Positions 10,620 to 21,503 of a stretch of DNA of 64,000 nucleotides are shown one piece after another. The notes beneath the pieces are model-generated. The model saw only the letters and a program-made list of their open reading frames with translations, ran no database searches and was not told where the DNA came from. This DNA comes from Rhexocercosporidium sp. MPI-PUGE-AT-0058. Taxonomy: Eukaryota > Ascomycota > Leotiomycetes > Helotiales. Each line of letters starts with the position of its first letter. Position 1 is the stretch's first letter. The position numbers were made by a program, and so were the translations under genes. Location of the stretch: NCBI GenBank assembly GCA_020746875.1, contig JAGTJL010000011.1, positions 1,302,001-1,366,000 on the forward strand. The letters are read 5' to 3'.

Positions 10620-12059
10620 AGTCGCGGCTGTCTGACATTCCTACACAGGCTTTTCTGCGTATATTAATAAAGTCAGTGGAGCTAGAAGACGCTCCTGTAA
10701 TGCCCATGCACGGATATTCAATGGGTTTGTATCGCTTGCTATTTCCGGTTTGTAGAAGGCTAGATATGTGCTATCGTGTGCAAGACGGGCTATGACAGTA
10801 AAGTTCAAATCTCTACGGTGAACTGTAATGAGTACAGAATCACTCATGTCGTCTTGGATAATACCTAGAGAGTCTATCTACAAATATCTGACGTTAATTC
10901 CTATTGATACAAAAGTTGCTTCCCGAAATGTTTTGGAAGGCTATCGACCAGTATCCGATAAAAGTGTTCCCTGAGGTTTGATTTTACAGTAATCTTCGCT
11001 TGGGCCTTAACTTAGCCAGCAATAGCTGAGAGCAATGTACTTAAGTCGTCCCATTCGCGAGGAATCAAACAAAGTTGGTATAGCTACTTGTGAAGGATCC
11101 CAAGGTCTAGAAGTCGTCCAGGTGCTTGGAATGGCCGTGTGTCTCGACAATTAGAATGTCCGGTCTACGCACTTTGTAAGCCACAGCTTCAGGTTCTCGA
11201 CGCACATCGAGGTGTCCAGAAGATTGGGAGTATCGTTGGCTAGCCAAATGTTGGTCATGGAAGAGAATCTCCTACATTTTAAATTCAGCATCTCTCTTAT
11301 CGACACCTCCTATTAATACATGGCGGTGGTTGATACAGACCTTGCTTGGTATAAAATTCAACTACGACTGGAGGAATGCGTTCTACTCTCAAAACATACA
11401 TGTACATAGTAGAGAATTAGATTGATCCCAAAAACTTCTGGGCCCCATTGCCTATCATTGCAAGATTGGCCATGATGCCTTCTCACAATACTCTGCCAAT
11501 GTCGCACCAGCTCCTTGCCGAGGACAGTAAGTTAACGGCTCTTCGCCTATGACTAATTGACCTGGAATATCGTCCACATTAGCATCAGGGGAAGCATGAG
11601 AAGAAAATCTAGGGCACAGCTAAATCTCCATACGTAAATAGCTAAATTTTTAATAACTTAGCAAGTGTCATCTATTAACCTTCCCGCGCCATACTAAGTA
11701 ATACTAAGTGACAAGGGCCTTTAATATATAATATAAACTTTTATAATTACGTAATTACCCTTAAAGCAAAAATTAAAAAAATTAAAGCTATTTAAACTTA
11801 ACTTAACACCTTAACGCATCTCTACTACTACCACTTATTATTACTACTATAAATACTCTTCCCCAAGCTTATAGCCTTACGCTCCCTACAGCTACTTATA
11901 ATAATATTATTACTAGATTTATTATATTCTAAGCATATGCAAAAGCCAATAAATATGCCTTCTTATAACAAAATACTAAACTATTCCGTATATTATTTAT
12001 CTACGACCGCGCAAGTAAATATAACCCAAAGTAGAAGCGACTTAATATATACCTTTCCA

Positions 12060-13470
12060 AGAAACGCAAAAATACAAGTTCTAAAAAGTATGACTATCAA
12101 ATAAGGGTTATTTTAGTAAAGGACAAAGTATTAAAGCAGTAGCAAGTGAAGGTTTTGAAAGCCATATACAACTATGCGGCCTTTGCAGACTTTACAGCTT
12201 ATCTAACACACAGAATTACTTTTGTTTCTACACAAATCTATACTTTAATTAACTCTTTAATTAAGGCTAATCTATTAAACGCTCAAATCTTATCAACTTT
12301 ACAAAAAAAGGACTCTAGCATCTCACTAGTCTTTAAAGATATCTTTAATCTTATACAAAAAAAACAAAAAAAAAAGTTAAATAAAAAGACGCTAATTCAG
12401 TGACTTCTTAAAGTACGTATCTCTAATAGTCTTATATTTTATAACTTATAAAATATAAAAACTCTAAGCAAACGATTTCTCCTTTCAATATTACCCTTAA
12501 AGCGGCCCCTTATAACGACTCTTCTTTATACACCCAACTTCCTTCTAATTCTAAAAGCAATACTCTAATGTTTTACTCCTTAATTATATATACAAAACCA
12601 ACCGATTCAACATACTATTACTAAATATATATAGAATTACAAGAAATAATATAATAGTCCAACTTAAATTAACATTTCTATTAAGGGAGACTCAAGGGGA
12701 CTATACTTAGGCTCTTACACAACTCAGAGATTTAATATCTTAATGCATAATTCAAGAGCCAATTTCTATTATAACAAATAAGAAATTAACTCTAATTAAA
12801 TATATTAAGGCATTCTTTCTTACTGCCCGCCACCTCCTCTACCGCTAACACGTCAATATAAATATATTAACAAAGACTAAGAAGTACTTCCCAGGCCTTA
12901 TTAAAGATTTCAATAGAAACTAAATACGCCACCTACGCTTTCAAGTATTCTTAAGCTCCTAAAATATATTACTTGCTAATACAACTGAGGAGGCATTTAA
13001 TACTACGCTCACAAATATACGGACTGAGTTTCTAATAGGCGCTATAAGTTACTATAAGAATATATGACTCCTTTAGAAAGAGAAGCTAATAGCCTTTTAA
13101 ATTAACTAATCATATTACTTTAGAATTACAATTACAAGTCTAATTAAAAGTTACTATATTACGTTAAAATTATATTTACAACGTAGGCATACAAACCTCA
13201 AAGGCGTATTCCTCAAATTACAACTCTTTTAAACTACTCAATATACCGGCATTAAGTCAACTATCGCATAGCAACAGTTACGGCCTAAACATAATACAAA
13301 TATCCCTCTTTTTACTACTATCCTTCTATTTGTCCATACCCACGCTCTTTTAAGAATTCTATAAAAAAAAAACAAGCTCCCCTCCTAAAGGCCCCTTCTA
13401 GACGACTATATATATATTATATAAAAAGCATTTAGTCTACTTTACTTTCACACTCTCTAAAAAAAATAGT
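12060..13470 (+). pseudogene. MULE transposase relic
   Basis: Conceptual translation in shifting frames shows an N-terminal FAR1/WRKY-like lead (DYQIRVILVKDKVLK, then VKVLKAIYNYAAFADFTAY), the stretch LLNAQILSTLQKKDSSISLV, and MULE-domain pieces (GDSRGLYLGSYTTQRF, LTLIKYIKAFFLTARHLLYR). Many TAA and TAG codons stand where Gln or Trp would be expected. No functional enzyme could be made. The only long open piece is 12146-12403. Confidence 0.7.
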
Positions 13471-13896
13471 AAGCTAGTGGGGTAGTCCTTTTAAGTAATA
13501 TTCATTTTCATTAATATTATAATAAACTTAAATTAATACATTCACTTAACTTAAATAATCTTCAGCCTCTTTCACTCTTAAATCCAATAAAAGTAAAGGG
13601 AAAAAGTAAGCCTAAAGGTGCGCTTAGTAATAGGGTGGCACTTTCAAGCACTCGCCAAGACTCTTTATTCTTTAAACTACCCTTTAGCTCTACCCTTACA
13701 TCACTTAGGCAGACTTTTTCAGAATAGATTAGCGCATTATCGACTGCATTAATTATACAAAAGCTTCAGCATGGATATTAAGATATGTACGAGCCAAGAA
13801 CTCGACGAGAAAGAGCTTATATACAAATCATTTCATCAATATATAAAACAAATAATATTAAAAATACTACTACGATTACTATAAATATAATACAAC

Positions 13897-14902
13897 CAAG
13901 GTGGCCAATAAGTAAGCTGAGATAAGTCGATTAATTAAGTTGAGCTCTTCCACGTAAGTCATCAGTTAGGGCTAGGGCTAGTTCTTAATCAGTTATTAAA
14001 AAGTCAACTGATAAGCAGCTTATAAGCTGGAGGAATTAAATATCTCGATTTTGGAGTGAGTTTAGGTGCCTCTTAGATGTGATCGATGAAAGAGAGGAGG
14101 CTCGCTTAGCAGATTCTAAGCCTCTGATTAGCCGTAGCCTCTAGAAAATCGCTTTTGATTGGCTTAATATTGCCGAAAGCGGTCAGCGTCACAACTCTAA
14201 CATATCCTGAATCGTTATAAATGGACCTACTTTAAGAAGAATTGGACCGGCAGATTACTACTATATCTGACTGCTGGTAAAGCTGCATTCAAGAAATTAT
14301 AGGAAGACAAGTACAAGAGCCAAGCGTTATCTGCCAACTCTCGATCAATACAATCGCTAGAGCCTGCACCGGTAGAATCTTCAGTAGAGAGAGATTATTT
14401 GAAGTCGATTCTTGACGCTGCAGCGCCTTAACCAGTTGTACGACGATCTGCAACAACAAGTAGGAGACGTGATCAATATCATTATTATTTGTAAGAGCCT
14501 ACGATTGACCATTTGAGTTTGATGGAATATTAGAGGTTATATGAGGTCGAGTGGCCTTAATTAGCTTAGATGGCTTTTGATTTGCTAGCAATTCCTGCTA
14601 TGAGCTCGGAGTGTGAAAGAGTATTTTCCTCCTGCGCTAAACAGACTACTTCAGAGAGTTCTAATTTGTCTGGTTTAATGCTGTGGCACTAAGAGTGCTT
14701 GAAAAATTGGTAAAATCGTGGTATTATTGAAATTGGTGGTGCTTTTGGTGCAGTTTTGTTAAATATTTAAGTATAGCCTCAACTTATCAGCAACTTATCA
14801 GCCAATCAGTTAAGTCCATCAGTTGAGGTTTTTGTTATAAGTCAGTAAGTTGCTTTTATTGGCTCAGCTGATCACTGACTTACTGACTTATTGGCCACCT
14901 TG
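13897..14902. mobile_element. hAT-superfamily element, 1,006 bp, nested in the MULE
   Basis: The ends are CAAGGTGGCCAATAAGT at 13897 and its inverse ending at 14902, and the 8-bp duplication AATACAAC flanks both sides (13889-13896 and 14903-14910). Around 14560-14700 on the plus strand the hAT C-terminal dimerisation region is readable (MAFDLLAIPAMSSECERVFS). The rest of the transposase is missing, so this is an internally deleted, non-autonomous copy. It is far less AT-rich than the MULE around it. Confidence 0.93.
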
Positions 14903-15289
14903 AATACAACGAGAAGTAATTAATAAAGTTAAGGTATATACTCAAAATGCAAAGTTTAAAGTAAATGATTTAATATAAAAGGGCCAAATATACACTATAC
15001 ATAATTATACATATTAATTTTAATAGTAATAAATGTACTCTTCATTTTTAGCTCGCTTACTTAGCGTATAGGGATTTAGCTATTCACGTATAGAGATTTA
15101 ACTGTGCCCAAAATCTAAGAGAAGTCCAGAAATAATAATCAAGAAATAAATCGGCTGAAGAATCAGAGCCTGCTAAAGGGTTTTGCAGCCTTCCGATCAA
15201 AGCCTTGCTTATCAAGGTTGAAGCAAGTGCAACACACATCATCAGGATCGGGAAGTTGAATGTCCAAAGGCGCATGAAGGTTATCGTGA

Positions 15290-16316
15290 GGTCCCTTTGC
15301 GAGGTCTATTTAACGGCCCATTACTTTTGCTAGCACTTCAAAGATTGGATGCAGGGGATCAATGTGTTTCTTCTGGCGATATCAGGGCTATTATTGCCTT
15401 AAAACGCTTGGTGGGCATCGTTTAGACGGAGCTGCTACTGTCCTGTGCACGCGAGTTATTAATAGTAGGTCTTTACGACATAGCTTTCAAGGCCTAGACC
15501 TGGCAGAGCCTCCTATATAACATGTCATCAGACGCCTCTTGTCGCTCTGCACCACTGACCTTCTCTGGAGGAAAAATCCTGCAGTCTTATATGCTTAATA
15601 GCCACAAAAACCAGAACAGGCATGAATCCTTTATCAAGCCACTTTCGCCCTGTCTTACTTGATTGTTTATAGATGAGATAACAGCCAAGTTTTTCGTATG
15701 AGCCATGATTCTCCTTCATCCGCTCAAAAGTTCATGCTGTCGCGAAACCCGCTGTGATTGCACTGTGCGAGAGTCATGGCAAGGATTAATGAATAGCAAA
15801 CACCACCTCGTTCGGCTCAACCCCACCAGCTACCCCACACCACCCCCAACTCCTCTCATATCGATCAAAAGGCACGATACAAACCCACGAGACATCCATG
15901 ACCTTCCTCTCTGCTGTTCTGTGCCTTGCTAGCAAGGTTTTCATTTCAGTTTCTTGCTCGTTGCACGCTCTTAACCTCGGTCTCACAAGACATAGAGTTG
16001 TATACCCTTCTAGAAAGCAGAGGCTGTCGCCTTCGCGTGCTAATTCGGGTACTATGGCTACGGTTCCCGTGTTAAGAAGAGCGAGTTTTTTTTTATTTTT
16101 AGTTAGCGTTGTTTTATGGCGTATAAAGTGGGGAGTATGGGTCTTGGTAGATGTGGTGGTAGGGGATTGGTTCTTGGTTCTGGTTTTTGTTTTGGTTTGA
16201 ATTCAAATTCGTGTTCAGATTCGGATCGCAGATGATCTTGTCGCTCCTGGAAAGATAGGTAAAGTTGCCTGGCGAGAGGACGCATCGAGTCTCGCTCGTA
16301 TGTAAGGGGGTTACAG
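15290..16316. other. Intergenic region upstream of the HET relic; no gene recognised
   Basis: Normal base composition. Short open frames on both strands (for example 15898-16200 plus) lack any recognisable domain; the second half of that one is a low-complexity Val/Leu run. The DNA may contain the old promoter of the HET gene. Confidence 0.4.
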
Positions 16317-16441
16317 GTGGGTCTCGTCCAGCCTGGTATTTACTTTCGCTACTTGTGGTAATTTGTGGGGAAAATTAAAGTATTCGACGCTATTCTATGG
16401 TCAGTAGCATCTTGCCATTGACAACGGTGGACGAGACCCAC
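16317..16441. repeat. Inverted repeat with 14-bp perfect arms
   Basis: GTGGGTCTCGTCCA at 16317-16330 is the exact reverse complement of 16428-16441. The 97-bp spacer has no other symmetry that I see. It could be a small hairpin-forming element or coincidence. Confidence 0.5.
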
Positions 16442-16460
16442 TTGGAACCCCATTACGTAC

Positions 16461-16738
16461 CATGCTCGGTCTATAGACAAGGCTGATGGCACGGGTAGTT
16501 CTGGGCTGACATTGTGACGGGCAGGAATGTTGCGTCTTTCGTAGTTCTCTTTGATGAGGGAACAGACTGCGTCTACCATATGACGATATTGTTTTTCTGT
16601 AGCCCAGTAAAAGTAATGTAGGGGCTTTGTATTGAGAGGTGGGTTGCTATCTACCTTCGGGCTTTCTGCTGCGCGCGGAAAAAGTGCCGTGATTGAACCA
16701 AGATATGTTCCGTGAAGCGTGAGGATGTGAGGCGTGGA
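16461..16738 (-). pseudogene. Possible exon fragment of an unrecognised gene beside the 4.3 kb transposon
   Basis: A frame of 92 codons is open from a potential acceptor (CTACTAG, ending at 16739) to a potential donor GTACGT at 16460. It has protein-like composition (LHGTYLGSITALFP, HYFYWATEKQYRHMVDAVCS). It lies 40 bp from the transposon end at 16778, so an upstream part may have been separated by the insertion. I recognise no family, and no continuation is clear. Confidence 0.3.
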
Positions 16739-17219
16739 CTAGTAGATAGGAGACAATTGATAAAATGAATTGTGATACAGTACGACCGCTTCAAACACGA
16801 CAATTTTTGAGACTTTAAAAAAGTGGAGTTTTTTTTTTATGAAAAGTTGCGCCTTTATATATAACGATATTTTATTTATTTACTTTTTTTATTTTATTAA
16901 CTAAAAAAAAGTTATACCTTAATATAAATAAAAAAAAAGACTTTTTTAAAAATTTAGTCCTTAAATTTTAGCAACGATATAACTCTAGTAAACGAAGCCC
17001 GATTTGGACAAAAGTGGGTCCATTAGAACGCTAGCAATTAGTTCTATAAGATGCATTAGACAGATTCTAATAATGTAGAGGTTTAATAGTTTATTATTTT
17101 GGAAGTTCTTAGCCTTAATTATTAAGCGAGCTGAAATATCTTTAATTCTAACGTTAATTTTAAGTTAATTTCTCTTATTATTCTTACTACTATAACAACC
17201 ACTCGACCACCACGTCAAA

Positions 17220-20200
17220 ATGCCTCCGTCAAAGCGTAATAGAGGCGCTACCCTCGCTAAATCACCTCTTGGATCGCCTATTCGACCAATTACAAAGCGA
17301 CCTCGCCAATAAATACCTAAAGCCTTTAATTCTTTACCTTTGCCGTTACGCCCTATAAAAGCTATTACTACCTCTACGCCTACTGCTTTTAATAATAGTC
17401 AAGTTGACGAAACAGAGTTCGAGGAAGAAAGACTAGCTTAAGTGATTAGCGAATTAGAGAGTGAAAAGAGTGAAGAAGAAGAAGAAGATGATATTACTCG
17501 CGCCAACGAGTATTTAAATTAAGATCTTGAAGAGCTAGGCCCGGATAGGCTAGACAGGGAGGAGATTAACTAATTAAATATTAAGAATGAGATAAGCGAA
17601 GAGTTTAAAACCTTTAAGTTATTTAATCAATTAATAATCAATTTAGAAGGTAAATAGAGTCTACTTTTTAAGAAAGTAATTAATACGCCAGCTCTTAATA
17701 AGTTATTCTTTTAATTTATTAATTTAATAGTTTTATAACTAACTTTTTAAATAGCTTTAAGAAGTCTTATAAAGAGTAAACTACTCTCTTTTAAAGAGTA
17801 ATCTTCGACAACTCGCAAACGAGCGAGAGCGACTAAAAGAGAGTTAATTCGATAAAAATCACTTTAAAACCCTTTTTTTACGTCTTCAGTTATTAAGACT
17901 ACAACTCAATAACCTCTTTCGGCTTTTTTTAAGCCAAAACCTCCGCTTATACCTTCACCGCCTTTATCTATTTAAGAAGAAGATATATTTAATTTAGAAG
18001 ACGAATATATATTTAATTCAGAAAGCGAAGATTTAGAATTCGAGGCTTTATTAGAGGTCGAATTTGAGGCTGAAGATAACTTTATTAAGTTAAACGATTT
18101 GAACGATATCGAGTTTATCGATAGTAGTCGAAGTGAGCTTTTATTAAACTTATTTATAAGAGAAACAGTTAACGTTACGTCTGAGTTACCTTTTAAGTTA
18201 CTAATTTATCGAGAGGTCTTAAAACTAATTAAGAAGCAACTTCTTAATAAGAATCTTAACCTCCTCCCTCGCGTACGCTTTGAATATTCGCTTATTTAGT
18301 AATACCTTCAAAACCTCTTAAAAAACAGCCCTAAGAGAAGTCGAATCGAAGCCTCTTTACTTGTAGCCGAAAGTAATCACTTTACTAGCGACGGAAAAAC
18401 TCTTGCCCGTAAAATCAGAGCGTTATTCCTCTATTATCGCACTTATAAGTCTTTACCTATAAAGACTAAAAGAGGTAAGCGAGAAAATCGGTCTTATTTA
18501 AACAACGAAGACGTCTTTCGAGCTTGTAGAGCTTAGTTATTAGCTTAAAAGCTCGTTATAATCACTCTTAAGGGCTTTCGACACGCTCTTAATACGGAAA
18601 TTATACCTCGTTTACTTATTAGCGCAATAAAAGCTAATAAGCCTCTCCTTAAACTTATTATTGATATACGGAAAAACCCCGGTAAAAAGCCAAAGGAATA
18701 GAAGCCTCTCGGTAAAACAGCTACTTATAAGTAGTTAAATCGTCTTAGTTTTTACGCTATTAAAGAAAAGAAAGGAGTTTATATAGATAGCCACGAAAGA
18801 GAAGACGTTATTTAATATCGTTAAAAAGTTAGTTATATTTTATCTTTTGTTATTTATTTGTTTTATTTATTAATTAATTTAAAAGGAATTTCTCCCGCAA
18901 ATAGCTTACTATTAATCCCTTATTATTAATTACAAAGAAGACGCTAATAGCGTTTTACAACCTATTACACTTAACCTACTCTTTGGTAAAAAAGAGCACG
19001 TTATTTACTATTACGACGAGAGTTACTTTCACGCTAAAGAGTATTCGAAGCGAACTTGGCTTAACGAAAATTAATAAAAAGTGCCTTCGAAAAGCAAAGG
19101 AGGTTTAATTCATTGCTCTGACTTTATAAGTCTTAAAAGAAGGCTTGTGATTAGTCAAAAAGACGCTCGGAAAATCATTTATCTCGGTGGATCGTAAAAA
19201 ACGCCTTATTAGAATACACAACAATTACTTGAGCAAGTAGAAGCCGCTATTAATATATTCGAAGAAAAGCACCTTAATAAGGTAGCTGTCTTTATATTCG
19301 ACTAATTAAGTGCTCACGTTAGCAAGGGAAATAGAGCTTTAAACGCTTTTGCAATGAATCTTAGCGAAGGAAGAGCTCTTTTACCTTAAAAAGTAAGTTA
19401 TTTCTTTTTTTATTTTAATAATTTATTAATTTAATTTAAAATACTATTTTTCCTCTTAATATTTCTAAGGCTAAGAAAGCTCGTGGATTAGTTAGTACTA
19501 TTTAAGAGCTTAATTATAAGGTCGAGAAGACTATTAAGGTTGAAATTCTTAGTAAAAAAAAGAGAGTCTTAAAGACTATTATCGAAGAAGTCCTAAAAGG
19601 ACTAAAACAGATTTTAGCTAAAAGAAGCTGTCTACCTATTAATAAGTACTCTTTTTTAATTAAATAATATACTAATATTTTATAAGTAAAAAACTACCTA
19701 TTACTAAGTATATAAGTAAAGCTAAAAAGAGGTGTAAAAACCTTCTTTTTTGGCCTCCGACTAAACAAGTTACTTGTTGTTTAATAAGGATTTTAGCTAA
19801 TTATAAGGACTTTTTCGAGCAAAAGTCGGCTTTAAAAGAGCTTCTTTTAGCGAGAGGCCATAAGTGCTTTTTTCTACCGAAATTCCATTGCGAGCTAAAC
19901 CCGATTGAGATGTATTAGGCCTATTGTAAAAACCTTTATAGGCAGGTTTGGAAGATTACCTTTGACGACGTAAGTACTTCTCACACTTAGCTTACCTTAT
20001 TATACTTGGCCTACTTTTTACGTTATATTTAATTAATTAATTTTTTTTTTAGGCTCGATAAGCTACTTTTAAAGCACTTAATTCTTATCCTCTTGATATT
20101 ATTCGAAGGTTTATTAATTGAGCTTCTCGGTTTATGGACGCTTACCGAAAAGGGCTTACCGTCAAACAAGCTGCTTAGTGTGTAAAAAAATAAAGTGGCC

Positions 20201-20285
20201 ATAGGTCTATTTTAGAGAAGTGGATAAAAGAGTTTAATATTATACTAGAAGGAAATCCAGTAGAAATAGACGAGCTCGCTTAATT
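17220..20285 (+). pseudogene. Large DDE transposase relic
   Basis: Starts MPPSKRNRGATLAKSPLGSP at 17220. Acidic low-complexity stretches follow, then a region with DESYFHAKEYSKRTWLNEN, KVAVFIFD, KFHCELNPIEMY and FMDAYRKGLT. The DES..., IFD and NPIE blocks are the likely DDE catalytic positions of a Tc1/mariner-related, unusually long fungal transposase. Numerous TAA/TAG stops interrupt it, and AT-rich stretches near 18830-18890, 19390-19450 and 19980-20050 look like introns. Not functional. Confidence 0.72.
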
Positions 20286-20308
20286 TTATTAGTTGGATTT
20301 TATATTTA

Positions 20309-20402
20309 TTTACTAGCGCGGTAGCTAGCTCAGTAGTTATAAAAGTGCTTTATAAAGAATGATAATTAGAATTAAAGTCTAATATTTAATATCGTATTCT
20401 CG
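20309..20402 (+). repeat. tRNA-like (SINE-type) relic inside the transposon
   Basis: GCGCGGTAGCTAGCTCAGTAG contains a good RNA polymerase III A box (TAGCTCAGTAG), followed about 45 bp later by a damaged B-box-like AGAATTAAAGTCT. The layout is that of a tRNA or tRNA-derived SINE after many C-to-T/G-to-A changes. It lies between the transposase stop and the right end, where a tRNA would not be expected. It cannot fold as a normal tRNA. Confidence 0.45.
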
Positions 20403-21080
20403 GTTAATAGAAAATCGCCGGCTATTAGTAAAATCACCCGAAACGACTAAGTTAATATAATTATAAATAAAGCTCTTTAATATTAAATAATAACTTATAG
20501 ATAATATTCGCTTGATTTACAATAATAATTAAGTGATGGCGTCGAGATATACACGCAGAATTATTAATATTTTAAGAATAAAGAAGGCTCTTAAGTTATA
20601 GAATAGCCGAATTACGCTAATTACTAAGCATTAGTCCTTATATATTAATTATTAAAGTATAATAAGTATAAAGTATTAATATATAAGTTAAATTATATAA
20701 TAAATATTAAAATAATAATTTTTAAACTTTTTAATTATTTAAAAAAATTAAAGAATTAAAATAAAGTAAGTCTTAATAATAATTATAAAGTCTTTTTCTT
20801 ATTAAAAGCTCTATTATACTTGGAATATTCCTTAGGTAAAAAATATTTCGGAAATATTTATATATTAATTTTAAAAATATATATTTAAAAAATAAAAAAG
20901 TAAAAAAAATTTAGTCCCGCCAAGACTTTTGTTTTTAAATATAACTATCTTATCGCTAGGCCAATCGGGACAAAAGTGGGTCTATTATGACGCTAGCAGT
21001 CAGGCGGAGATCTTAGGTTAAATAGAATTTTAATAACTAATACTTTTTAAAATTGTCGTATTTGAAGCGGTCGTACTGTA

Positions 21081-21503
21081 GAGAGATTTGGAAAGCCGAC
21101 CGAACGATGAGATTGAATAAGGGAAGTATTCAGACTAAGACAAGTCCGGAGTAGGAAGGAATTTATAGAGGGAAGAGGAGTACTCTAAAGGGCATCCATG
21201 TTGAACCAACTTATACTGTAGGCAAAGCACTGGGTATATTTTTAGAAAGTGTCCACTTGGGTTCCTAAGGAACTTGTTTAAGCTCCTCAAGCATCTCGTC
21301 AAAACTTCACAAAACTAAACAAAGGTTAGATCAAGGGTTAAACTTAATTATAAATTCCAAGAAACTTTTATTATCTTCATATATTATATATTAATATATA
21401 ATGTCGTAGTTACACGTAATGGCTATTTTTCTAAGCTAGCGTCACAATATCAAGGTTAGTAGTCCTAATTTTTAAGTCAAACCATAGGCAACTGACGAGT
21501 AGC
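21081..21503. other. Short spacer with a piece of dispersed repeat
   Basis: No gene. The segment at about 21413-21457 (TTACACGTAATGGCTATTTT then AGCGTCACAATAT) resembles 32602-32645, so it is part of a dispersed repeat family. The rest is unique, moderately AT-rich DNA downstream of the membrane-protein gene. Confidence 0.45.

Larger units (their letters stand above)
11612..15109. mobile_element. Mutator-like element (MULE), RIP-degraded, with nested hAT
   Basis: Terminal inverted repeats begin GGGCACAG(C/T)TAAATCTC at 11612 and, inverted, end at 15109; about 35 bp match. Both ends are flanked by the same 8 bp, AAAATCTA (11604-11611 and 15110-15117), the duplication length expected of MULE or hAT elements. 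The internal coding relic is MULE-type. Excluding the hAT insert and its duplicated 8 bp, the element is about 2.5 kb. Confidence 0.88.
10620..15285 (-). pseudogene. HET-domain protein gene, mutated and split by a Mutator-like element
   Basis: Reading the minus strand, the 5' piece at about 15190-15280 encodes LPDPDDVCCTCFNLDKQGFD, the Cys-pair lead-in often seen before HET domains. The gene is then interrupted by the element at 11612-15109 and resumes at 11603. Further on come GRLKYIALSYCW (HET motif 1), YL*IDSLGIIQDDMSD (motif 2, with TAG in place of the usual Trp codon), a near-intact stretch NFTVIARLAHDSTY, and NPLNIRAWALQERLLAP (motif 3), then V*EC with a second TAG for Trp. Several frameshifts separate these blocks. 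Both TGG-to-TAG changes correspond to CpA-to-TpA on the other strand, the preferred RIP context. HET proteins trigger heterokaryon-incompatibility cell death; this copy cannot make one. Confidence 0.85.
16778..21078. mobile_element. Large DDE transposon (Tc1/mariner-type ends), RIP-degraded
   Basis: Terminal inverted repeats of about 30 bp start CAGTACGACCGCTTCAAA at 16778 and end, inverted, at 21078. They are flanked by TA on both sides (16776-16777 and 21079-21080). A long direct repeat lies just inside both ends (about 16955-17040 and 20905-21005), sharing AAAATTTAGTCC and GGACAAAAGTGGGTC. The interior is very AT-rich and holds one transposase relic. Confidence 0.88.

Noticed and set aside
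12146..12403. A free-standing 85-codon gene
   Set aside because: It is the least damaged piece of the MULE transposase relic, not a separate gene.
15084..15275. A 63-codon minus-strand membrane-like protein
   Set aside because: The neighbouring frame encodes the Cys-pair lead of the HET gene, and this frame crosses the MULE boundary at 15109.
15898..16200. A 100-codon plus-strand frame with a hydrophobic end
   Set aside because: The hydrophobic part is a low-complexity Val/Leu run from T/G-rich DNA, and nothing else supports it.
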